Source: Saccoglossus kowalevskii
Taxonomy: Eukaryota; Hemichordata; Enteropneusta; Harrimaniidae
DNA length: 26,229 nucleotides
Reading direction: 5' to 3'
NCBI RefSeq assembly: GCF_000003605.2
Contig: NW_003137830.1
Location: 78,417-104,645 of the forward strand
In this document: positions 17,561-26,229 of the stretch, in pieces
Numbering within the stretch: the stretch's first letter is position 1
Layout: the number at the start of each line of letters is the position of its first letter
The notes under the pieces: generated by a model
Database searches by the model: none
What the model saw: the letters and a program-made list of their open reading frames with translations, nothing else
Told to the model about the DNA's origin: nothing
Translations under genes and position numbers: made by a program

Positions 17561-19429
17561 GTCTGGACAAATCTTAACACAAAGGTTTATATTACATCTA
17601 TATTGGTATTCAATCTTCCTTAAAACAAACTTTATGTCACACACGAAGGTGATGTCGTATTTTAATTCATTTCATAACCCATGTTTTAATTTCTATTTAA
17701 CTGATAACGACCACGTAATTTACGGCACAGCAAAGTGTTCGTTGCTGGTGTTCATAGTTCACAACGTTGGTTATTTTATACTAAGTCTTGTTAACATTTT
17801 ATTATTATTTTCTTGGCTGGCTTGACCCCTTCAACTGCTGTGCGTGTAGTAATCATTCATTAACAAAACACAGAGGAGCCAAGTTACACACAGTGCATTT
17901 TTAAATATCAATTATCAAACACATTGTGCAACACTGTTATGAAATGCATTTTAAGTAGAAACTATTTCCTGGAAAAATCAATTACCAAGGAAATATCACC
18001 TTGACGTACATTCTAACGCAAAACACACAAGATTACGAAGTCCAAAAATTGCCGCGATTAAAAGATAATACACTAAAGAATGGACACATATTTATATCAG
18101 CCCGAGTTATTGGGCTGCAAGCGGCAGTTTACAATCACACGAGAGGGAGTATGTCAGAGAGCTAACCTGGCGCACATCTTGAAGGCTTGAGTATTTTTTG
18201 TTATTATAAATGAAGACGTCACAAATAGTAGTTTTTGTATTTGATAATAGATGACATAAGAGGTAATTACATTACTTACTCGCCTTATCCCGTATACCTG
18301 TCTTCTTGGTACGTGTACTTTAGCTTGTAAATGCAGACTGTTATACTTGCCTTTTTGTCAAAACTATATATATAGAAGATTTAAACTGTTATTGAAAGTA
18401 TCGGGACTCCAGGTAATAATAGTACCCAATTCAGCAATAGTGCTCCTCAGCCAGTTAAAAACTTGCCCACGAAATATCGACGTTGAGGTGCCTTTGGCAA
18501 AACAATGACTTATACTTTCAAATTTGGTATAATGGCCAAAAATACTAAAATTCTGGGTCAAAATGTCCGACTAGATCATAACACGGGGGTCAAAACATAC
18601 CTGTTCAATACAGACTGCGTTTTGGGGTCCAATGATCGGTAAAGGGGTCCGCATTCACCACCTTGGTTGTTATATTTATGGTTTAGTCATAAATCATTGA
18701 TTGAATCATATTTACATTGTTCATATAGGCAACTTTAAAGTGTGAGATTTGTTATGGTTAATTTGCGTTTGTGAAGACACATAAATGAAATTTCGTGAAC
18801 GTCGCTTTGAGCCCGATGAAATTACGTTATTGTAACATAGATGTCGGTGAGTAGTGGTTGGCTAATTGTGGCACTGCAATCACCATATTAAGGTACGACT
18901 TTGTTATTATTTTGAACATTTGTGTACTTGTTTCCTCATGGTTAGCTTCTATCAAAGGTTCATTCAACCATTGAACATCAGAGTGCTTGTTGAAGATCAC
19001 ACTTTTTGCTCTTTGGTGTTAAAATTGCGAAATTATATAAGTGTCATAAGTCGCCTGGAAAAGTGTAGGTAATCTTTAAACTATTATTTTTTAGTTTTAA
19101 ATATAAACTAGAAGTACATTGTATGCGGAATCTCTGAGAAACAATTGTGTGCATCGTGGAGGTATAAACTGTGGATACCTCCATTTTGTTTTGTTGAAGT
19201 TTGTGGCTAGTCCACTTTAAATACCAAGATTAAAGATAAAATAGTAGAGGAGTGGCTAATAATAATATGCTACATCTACAGTTTTAAGACATGTTTTTAC
19301 AGGGTTAAACATTTTCCAGAGTACGGAACAATTTAAATATTTATTTCGAAGAGAGTCCGTTTTTTATTTTATATACAAGTGTATACATATTCGCCACGCT
19401 ATCGATATTCCTAGTTCAGGGCACACTTG
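17561..19429. other. Intergenic, no confident gene
   Basis: Around 18540-18660 the phrase TTTTGACCC (minus strand) recurs in a repeat-like setting. At 18150-18260 a minus-strand TGACGTC, a TTTATAA and a short ATGTGCGCCAG followed by GTTAGC could be a promoter and mini first exon, but nothing downstream confirms it. No other feature was seen. Confidence 0.4.
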
Positions 19430-19569
19430 TTACAATGATTCGCGGTTAACTAGGCTTTTCATTTTCTCGGACGACAACGCATCTTGGACTTTCTTATCCA
19501 AAGTGTTAAAATGCTCAACTCTTTTAATGAGGTGGGTGGTGTTGTGGGCAAGTTTGGCAATCCATTGTC
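19430..19569 (-). CDS. Terminal coding exon of an unidentified gene
   Basis: After a clean acceptor (GTGTATTGCAG) a 140-base exon (2 bases + 45 codons + TAA) reads QWIAKLAHNTTHLIKRVEHF, then NTLDKKVQDAL and SSEKMKSLVNRESL. It looks helical and charged, with a coiled-coil-like run. The other two frames close quickly or end less sensibly, and composition is more coding-like than the flanks. The preceding exon must end in phase 1 and lie at higher coordinates, but I could not find it. No family was recognised. Confidence 0.5.
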
Positions 19570-19809
19570 CTGCAATACACTGACTAAAACAATTTTTCAG
19601 CGAGGGTGAAAATATTTAAAAAAAAAATAATTTAGATCTTCGCTTATATTGACACTTTTTTTATTAAGCTAATTAATAGTTTCTAAATATGAGAAAGTGC
19701 CTCAATTTCCACTCAGATTAGTTATGAATATTTATAAACTAAAGGTGTGGGAATGTATATTTAAAATAAATCCAGGCGTCACTTTGCGTCCAATCGACTC
19801 ATCAGTAAA

Positions 19810-19977
19810 TTAGAAAACCCAATAGAAAGCAAAACCAGCGGCCAGGATCGTGAAACCCGCAACAAGTTGAAAATTGCCACCAGGTCTTCTTTCACGTCTG
19901 TCGGCTTTCCTTTGTTGGTTATTATGTACCAACGCGTTAAGTTTCAATAAACGATACACCACCGAGTCTCTCAGCAT
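19810..19977 (-). CDS. Possible 55-residue tail-anchored protein
   Basis: The frame starts MLRDSVVYRLLKLNALVHNN, has a strongly basic middle (QQRKADRRERRPGG), and ends in a hydrophobic segment FQLVAGFTILAAGFAFYWVF directly before TAA. A short basic stretch followed by a C-terminal transmembrane helix is the layout of small tail-anchored or mitochondrial membrane proteins. An in-frame TAA lies four codons before the ATG, and CAG precedes it, so it could be a complete ORF or the last exon of a longer gene. A second overlapping frame is also open here, which lowers confidence. It lies 240 bases upstream of the exon at 19430-19569 on the same strand. No family was recognised. Confidence 0.4.
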   Translation of the reverse strand: MLRDSVVYRLLKLNALVHNNQQRKADRRERRPGGNFQLVAGFTILAAGFAFYWVF

Positions 19978-22900
19978 CTGGATCAATTACATGTAATTCA
20001 TCCGAGGGCTGAATGAATCAATTATAAAAACAAATGTCATCGCCTCCAATAAAATTAATCATTTTGACCAGTATAAAAATAAAAATGGTCATGATGTCGA
20101 AAAACACTGGTCAATATTGTCGTTAAAATAATGTCGATATCTTGGCCCTTTTTAAAAAATAAAAAAAAAACAGTGTAAGAATGCGAGTATTATTATAACA
20201 TCCTCACTAACCTACACATACTAATAAATATGCAAAAGTTACCAAAAATTCAAACTTCCGGATACTATTTAAGCGTGTTCTATCACTATATGGCAACAAA
20301 GAGTACACAACAAACATGGACAGGATTACAGATGGTGTTTGTTTTCACAGCCAACTTGATGTACATATGCGTAAGGTGAACACAATTTAATCCTCGTAAA
20401 TTCTGTGATAACCAGCCTTTGGTGCCAAGAACGAAACATCTCAAATGTCAATTATAATATTTTCTGAATATCGTTTTTACCGAGTCAGTGCACTACAGCA
20501 AATATTCATACAAGATACTTCATCCTTCAGCAATCTCTGAACCCAACTTTTTATGGTTGTTAATTATATATAGTATCAGCGTTTGAGAAGTATTTTATTA
20601 GAACATAAGACAGACCATTATGAAAAAAAACACACCCTTAAATGCCAGGGATGCATAGCCTTCTATATTTGTCTTCTGAAAAAGTCTAATAGACGAAAAT
20701 CAAAAACAGGCTCCTTCTTCTTGACACATACATTCTTTTTCCATCAGTCAAAATATCTGGGTTATGCCTTTAAATGCACTAAATAACAAATATATACAGA
20801 GCTTTGTAAATGAAACATGTCAGCAATTGCAGAAACAATCTTTGAAGAAATTACATTAGTTAGCAAAAACCATTGACCAGTAGACTCTTGTTGGTTAGGA
20901 TAATTAAAGATGCAATATGAATAATAACTTATATGTTTAATATTGTTGTTCAACACTTCATATTGTAGACCACAAGTCGAATTGTATGTACCAAAAACAA
21001 CCAGGGCCCATATGTATTGGAGAATTTAATTGGTTCATCAAATACTCGAGCTACAAGATCATGATAAATCACAGTGAATAAATAATGTCATTATATAGGA
21101 TGACACACTACTGACAGTCGGACCAATCATGGACCAATCAAGGAACAGCTTGTTTGTTTGACAGGTTTTTACAACATATTATTGTTCTGCCTAGTATATA
21201 CTAGTATGCTTTGACTCAACCGTAGTTGCCAATATAGTTTATATTGTAATATAGAAAGGTAAAATGCAATGTGTTTTACTGAAATAGAAATGGCGACATA
21301 AATGGGAGGTTATATGTATAGTTACTTGCATGACTAGCCATGCTGTTTCAAGTGTAACATCCATACTGTTACTGGTATATAAATTTGTTCCCTCTGTGTA
21401 CAAAACAATAACACAGCATAACTATTACAACATTGTCCATTAAGAATCTAGAATATATAAACAAATGGATAGATGGATACAAGTGCAGCATGATCTTTTC
21501 TTTGCAAGACAAAAAAGTAAGTCCTGCAATAAAATACCTAAACATTTTCTGCGAAAAATATTGCCTAAAATTTAGGTGGGAACAATCCTGACCAAAAATA
21601 GAAAAGAACAATGAAATCGTCATAACTACTTAAAAAATTAAATTAATATTCATGTTCCTCAAATATTACATGTACTGAATCATTCTCAATGTCTCTTATA
21701 GATTACTGTAAAATACTTTATTTTCGCTTGGAATTTATTTTTGCTGAATGCATGTTACAGCGAAAATAAAATCCAGGGAATACATTTTTTCTTATATTCA
21801 ACTTGTCAAAAATAAACTCATACAAAACACCCAAAATATTTTTTTCAGGGAAAATTAAATATCTTACAGTAATATATAATATGACTTGCATAAAAGAGTT
21901 CATTTCTATTTCACCCAAATTTTACTTTACATATTGAAAATTGCATGTGGTAGTCAGTCCAAAATTGAACTTTGGTAAGATCAACAACAATGAGGACAAA
22001 CATTTTCCTCTTATATAACTTGTCCTTCATCTACCATAATACAGCCATGGTAAAAGCTGCAAGAGACACTAAACTTCATCATACAAGGTGGTGGTACGCG
22101 TATATTATTCAAGTGAAAATTTAGAAAGATTCCACTTCAGTATGTTGTTTTTATGGATATGTATCATAATTGTTATTGCAATTTACCCATATAAAGGGCC
22201 CTCCACCCTATCAGTGGAGTACATTAAATTTTGTTTTGATGTACTGTTTTTTTTTTCTGTGAAATCAGTTTGGTCCAGTCATTATAAATTATTCGTCAAT
22301 CACTTGGTTTGACTTAAAACATTCGCAAACGAATTGCAAAGTCTTATATACATATCATAACTGAAATATGACATACTGTTACATGTAAATACTATCAGTG
22401 ATACTTAAATAAGGAGAATATTAACTTACTAACTTGATTCAAATTTTTAAATTTTACATAAATACAATTTTGAGTTCAGACAATTTTTTGATTTAAAAAG
22501 AATATACTCTCAAACCAGAGGCCAAGTAAAAATTATTGATTACAAGATGGTGAATGTAGATTAATAATTAATTGGAACCATGAAAGTGTGTCTGATAAAT
22601 CTGTAATTAGAACAATCAAGATTTCCTTATATTTTCAGTAATTATATAATAATTATACAACATATTTCAGCTGTCATGGCTTTAATTGGGAATATTCTCA
22701 TAGCACAGAAAAGAAATATTACATTATCAGTTATTGTGGGTCAACAATTACAGTGACGCCTTTGATTTGTAAATTACATAACCAACAACACTACCAGCAT
22801 ATTTGTACGAACAGTACAGTTGTGACATGTCACATGCATAGCCATATTCTGTAAGTTAGATTTTAAAAACAATTTACACAGGAAAATTTTATTCCAAATT

Positions 22901-23005
22901 AATAAACAATTTATTATTCAACACACTTGGCAGTTACTACATTCCCTCACGAAAATGGTATGAAATTTAACTTAAAGTATCGTGATATTCAAAAATCAAA
23001 ACTGC
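19978..23005. other. Intergenic, no confident gene
   Basis: About 3 kb of AT-rich DNA. A TATTTAA near 20266 followed by ATGGACAGG at 20316 and a donor GTAAGG at 20371 could be a plus-strand first exon, but no continuation was found. The other short open frames lack coding character. Confidence 0.4.
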
Positions 23006-23011
23006 TTTATT
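23006..23011 (-). terminator. Candidate polyadenylation signal of VAMP7 copy B
   Basis: AATAAA on the minus strand, about 460 bases beyond the stop codon of copy B. Other TTTATT hexamers occur between 22880 and 22915, so the functional site is not certain. Confidence 0.35.
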
Positions 23012-23470
23012 ACAATTGTATACTGTCCATTGATGGTTAGGAATATGAGATAAATAGTGTTGGCATTAGATTAATCAGACAGCATTACTGATACACAGTA
23101 ATAATCCAGTCATACATAGACCATAAAAGAACAATCAGCAAGCAGAGAAGTGGAGCAAGTGTAACACATACATTTTGAATTTTCGTTTATCAAATAGTAT
23201 ACCCTTACAAAAAATCCCAACTCTCAGTAAATCAGTACAAGGCATTGTATGTTCAAATCACTCTAGAGCTTGGCATCCAGGCTATTAAGTTTGTAAGGAT
23301 GCTGTCTATGAACTATATTGAAACAGCAATGTACTGTTACATGCAAACCTATCAGTTTCCTACATGTTTCCAATATACCAAGCCTCACAGACATCACTTA
23401 ATAATATTTAGTAATATCTGTGAGAAGGACCTATTATGTTGAAATGAACTTGTAAATATTGTTGGTCTAT

Positions 23471-23539
23471 TCATTTGCCAGTACAATGTGGCCAGCTGAG
23501 TCCACCACACGCTGCAGACACTATGAAATAAATTATCAC
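23471..23539 (-). CDS. VAMP7: Copy B terminal exon: end of membrane helix and lumenal tail
   Basis: After acceptor CTTTTTGTAG the exon reads VIIYFIVSAACGGLSWPHC, then TGK and TGA. The CGG..WP.C pattern is typical of the VAMP7 C-terminus. It is the same length and phase as copy A 466-534. Confidence 0.93.
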   Translation of the reverse strand: MIIYFIVSAACGGLSWPHCTGK

Positions 23540-26229
23540 CTACAAAAAGAAACATGTTGACATGTATTAATACAACTGTAATTAGGTATCACAGGGAAAC
23601 TATCATTCTGGTGAGGAGTTTGAGTTCTGGTATTAATTAAGTGCTGTATCCATTGTAAAATGTGAGACTCGTATTATTTTAGTCTTTAGAATTGAAAAGT
23701 TAAGTTTACTCATTGCTCCAAAATATAATAAGGGTCATAAGGGAATAGTATTGTGCTTATGGTGGTGGCATACTGTATTAAAACTCCTATTAGCATTGAA
23801 TGACGAAAATGACTATGTGAAAAATGCTGTTTCTATTTTAAAGCTTACTAGCCACAAGAGACTGCTAATTAGTAAATATATCATCATTCAACATGGTTTC
23901 TATTCTTTGTTTAATTGTTTGATTACCTGTATAGGCCATAACACTTATTTACATTTTGCATCTGCACAGTCACTGAATGGCAAGAATCATTCGTTTGCAT
24001 CCATAAATAAAATTATAGCATTGTTTGCTGCTGTTGTTATAAAATATGCTACTATGTGTGCGCCAAATAATAAACAACTTGCGATCAAGTCACAGAAGAT
24101 TGTGAGGTATATTGCTGATTAATGAGCAACATTTGTTATTAGACATTCATGTCCCAGTGCGACGGCCTGTAATGAGCCTCGTATACTGTACAGAATCCTA
24201 CATAGTATTTATATGACCAGTTCAACACCATAATTTCTATTGTGGAAAATTTGCAGTTTTATGTATTTGTTTATGATTTACTTGATAATTTGTGATCAAA
24301 TGGATATAGTACACCATGTGTTAATGTTTGGTGAAAATTTAAAAACATTAAATGTCGAAAATATTACACAAGTATAATAAAGTCGATATAAAAGATGGAA
24401 TAAAAGATACGGTAGTTAACCCCCCCCCCCCAAAAAAAAATATTAGACAAGTACATCTAATGATTAATTTAAAAACACATTTATACTTACAATTAAAACT
24501 ATAACTAAAATGATAGTTAACTTTGCATTTTTAATACACATGGATCTTGCCAAATTTTTACTTGTTTTCTTGAATGTTAAACTCTGAAATGAATAACAAG
24601 AGTGCGATTCAAAAACATGATAGTTGTTATCAAAAGGTAAAGATACAATAATCTTTACACAACACTTCTCTGATACAATGTGCAATTATTATTCTCCAAA
24701 AATATTGTTTTCACACGCACACTGCAGTAATGATGAACCACAAGCTGTCATGATATAGCTAGTAATTAGAATTTCACATAACCATTAGTAACAGATAATA
24801 AGTGTGATCGACTTTGTTAAAGTGTCAATAGCTATCACTATCGATTTTCTTTGCAGATTTTTATTTTTAATAATTTTCGTGTCATCATCCCCAACAAGTC
24901 GACACTGAATACATAGCATAGGTGCTATATTTCAATGTTGTACATCAAATCACTTACAAGTGAAAATATATCAGCAGGGTTACGTGCAAGTCCCCAGAGA
25001 GTGCCATCTATTGAAATCCAGTTTGGTTCAGTGAACCTCAGGGATTACGATACAAGATGACAACTTACCATGGGTCCTGGACACAAAATGTCAAATACAC
25101 TTCCTTCTTAGGAGGCTAAGCCTCTCACTGACGATTTTATGTTTCATTACCCATGGTAGTGTGCATTGTGCATCATAACTTACATAATGGTCTCCATCAC
25201 ATGACCGATTTATTTGGTTATAAAACAGGTGTCACAAACTAGTCAAACAAATGTTGGGATTTCCAGATGATAACAAAAAATACAATACACATTGGTTTTA
25301 ATTTTGTTGGCAATGAAAAGTATACACGTAATGTTAAAAAAACACAAATTCATTGTTTAGACCCATTCACAATAAACATTGCAAACTAGAATAGGCGTTA
25401 GGTGCCTATGAAAACCTAAATTATACTGTAATTAAACTAATTATATTTAGGTGCCAGGAAAGATTGAAATGTTCGAAAAAATTGAGTTTTACGGTACTCA
25501 ACCCTTAATTTTTGTATTGCATTCTATGTTATATTAGTGTTTGACAAAATGTTCAAAATCACAGCTATTGTCACTTTAATCACTGATCAAAGTCTGGTTT
25601 ACTAGTAATTTATTTGTTGAAAAATATACCAAAACAAAAACTAAATCAGCTATACTTACATTTGTTTCAAGATCTTCGGTTTTATCAACAAGTAATTCCA
25701 GCTTTTCTCCCCGTGACGCTAAGGTATCTATCAAGAATTATTACACAAATTTATTAGTTATTATTATTACAAATGTACAATTGATCGCATCCAAGTTCAT
25801 ACTCTTGACATAAATCATATTCTGATTAGAAAGCGTCTAACTTCAAAGTACCTGTAACATAGGTTCTGATAAGGAGTTGATGAAGAAATTGAACTTGATT
25901 TACAGCAAGTCTCAGAAGTTTTGGGGCAGCCAATTTGCAAACTCGCTAGCGAATTGGCTAACTGCTTGGGTTTTGACTAAACGGTTGGCTTTTGAATCTC
26001 GCTGGCGCCGGTTTGTGATGATTTGAGCCCGAAAATGGCCACAGTCAGCTGGCGTGATAATATTATAAATGCGATTAATCTACCGATATTTATTATATGA
26101 GGTTAACCTTCTTGAACACTGCTTGAAACTAAATAGACAAGTTGAGAAACAGTTTCCTACAAATCAGGGAGAAAATAACAAACTTTCACACTCAAACGAT
26201 CCGTTGGGGTAACATTAAGCCAACCGCTG
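23471..26229 (-). CDS. VAMP7: VAMP7 (copy B), 3' part only; runs off the window
   Basis: Visible exons in transcription order are 25660-25727, 24491-24583 and 23471-23539, all GT-AG and in phase. Together they encode the second half of an R-SNARE motif with its central arginine (ASRGEKLELLVDKTED), the juxtamembrane TSKNLARSMCIKN, a transmembrane helix, and the VAMP7 tail CGGLSWPHC. Family role: a tail-anchored R-SNARE that pairs with Q-SNAREs in late endosome, lysosome and secretory fusion. The longin exons must lie beyond 26229. This is the conventional copy and the reference for how far copy A (466-13673) has diverged. The two are head-to-tail with about 9.8 kb between them. Confidence 0.88.
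23540..24490. other. Intron of copy B, no feature
   Basis: It contains a 123-codon plus-strand open frame (23751-24122, starting at TTG) with no recognisable motif, judged a chance frame, and a homopolymer C11-A9 tract at 24421-24439. Confidence 0.55.
24491..24583 (-). CDS. VAMP7: Copy B membrane-anchor exon
   Basis: A 93-base phase-0 exon between TTTCAG and GTAAGTATA. It encodes SLTFKKTSKNLARSMCIKN, the end of the SNARE motif and basic juxtamembrane stretch, then AKLTIILVIVLI, the start of the membrane helix. The pattern (K/T)TS(K/R)NLAR.MC.KN is diagnostic for VAMP7. Confidence 0.95.
24584..25659. other. Intron of copy B, no acidic repeat exon found
   Basis: This intron is positionally equivalent to the one in copy A that holds the seven repeat exons, but no such exon is seen here. 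At 24958-25036 an exon-like minus-strand stretch (79 bases, not a multiple of 3) and a GGTTCAGTGAACC palindrome occur; neither fits as a cassette. Confidence 0.55.
25660..25727 (-). CDS. VAMP7: Copy B SNARE exon with the central-layer arginine
   Basis: A 68-base exon (2 + 22 codons) after acceptor TCTTGATAG and before donor GTAAGTATA, encoding (D)TLASRGEKLELLVDKTED, then LETN. The arginine of SRGE is the R-SNARE zero-layer residue. The split-codon phase matches that between exons 4 and 5 of copy A. Confidence 0.95.
25728..26229. other. Intron of copy B
   Basis: The upstream SNARE exon is not in the window. At 25935-25965 GCCAATT and AATTGGC flank the perfect palindrome TCGCTAGCGA, in a locally GC-richer stretch where a minus-strand frame of about 50 codons is open (25910-26065). 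It may be a repeat; no identity was recognised. Confidence 0.45.

Noticed and set aside
18364-18561. Minus-strand ORF with GQVFNWLRSTIAELG.
   Set aside because: Looks coding-like but is isolated, has no splice sites, and sits in repeat-like DNA with recurring TTTTGACCC. It may be a transposon fragment; unsupported as a gene.
20316-20370. Possible plus-strand first exon (MDRITDGVCFHSQLDVHM) behind a TATTTAA box with donor GTAAGG.
   Set aside because: No second exon could be found in the window, and an 18-codon exon occurs readily by chance.
23751-24122. 123-codon plus-strand open frame.
   Set aside because: It has no ATG start at its left end, no recognisable motif, and lies antisense within a VAMP7 intron. 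It is probably a chance frame, although its length in such AT-rich DNA is notable.
24958-25036. Exon-like minus-strand stretch reading FTEPNWISIDGTLWGLARNP with a GTAAGTG donor, inside the copy B intron.
   Set aside because: 79 bases is not a multiple of three, so it cannot be a cassette between phase-0 exons. An in-frame stop lies just upstream. It may be a repeat fragment; a genome-wide copy count would decide.
1-26229. CRISPR arrays, bacterial operons, riboswitches, full tRNA or rRNA genes.
   Set aside because: None seen. The spliced gene structure and repeat content indicate a eukaryotic nuclear genome.

Overview
The window is AT-rich, intron-rich invertebrate nuclear DNA. Short coding exons with GT/AG splice sites sit among large introns, several non-autonomous transposons, a retrotransposon relic, microsatellites and one 488-base assembly gap. 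The protein similarities and repeat style fit a marine invertebrate, perhaps a lophotrochozoan, but the sequence alone does not fix the phylum. Most long open frames are chance, repeat or gap artefacts. The real coding signal is in exons of 48-204 bases.

Two head-to-tail members of the VAMP7 (longin R-SNARE) family lie on the minus strand. Copy B (23471-26229, running off the right edge) shows only its last three exons: second half of the SNARE motif, membrane segment and CGG-type lumenal tail. It looks like an ordinary VAMP7. Copy A (466-13693) appears complete. Fourteen coding exons join in phase to 1197 bases (398 residues plus stop), against about 220 residues for typical VAMP7.

Copy A has a normal longin domain (exons 1-3), the N-terminal half of the SNARE helix (exon 4), and a strongly altered exon 5 in which the central-layer arginine is replaced by aspartate. 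Then come seven tandem, symmetric phase-0 exons (63-78 bases) encoding an acidic repeat of the type NLDRHESEASIED..Q..NN.QE. After these come a shortened membrane exon and a normal VAMP7 C-terminus. The last repeat unit carries an acidic dileucine signal, EREPLL. The gene looks like a SNARE turned into a membrane-anchored longin protein with a repeat spacer. This is the most unusual item in the window. The exon array grew by nested segmental duplication: block 5068-6614 is copied as 6945-8391. One block carries a 270-base insertion whose empty site is preserved in the other.

Region by region: 1-465 is 3' flank with a 33-base minisatellite. 535-3501 is an intron holding a 1.97-kb terminal-inverted-repeat element. 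3502-9275 holds the membrane exon, repeat exons and exon 5. 9276-11210 is an intron with a second terminal-inverted-repeat element containing five ~155-base tandem units. 11211-13693 holds exons 4 to 1. 13694-16500 has a tRNA-like SINE scrap, a weak membrane-protein ORF and 154-base inverted repeat arms around the gap. 16540-17560 is a decayed retrotransposon pol relic split by a 168-base hAT-type MITE with perfect 8-base target duplications. 19430-19977 holds an unidentified terminal exon and a possible 55-residue tail-anchored protein, both minus strand. 19978-23005 is essentially featureless. 23471-26229 is copy B.
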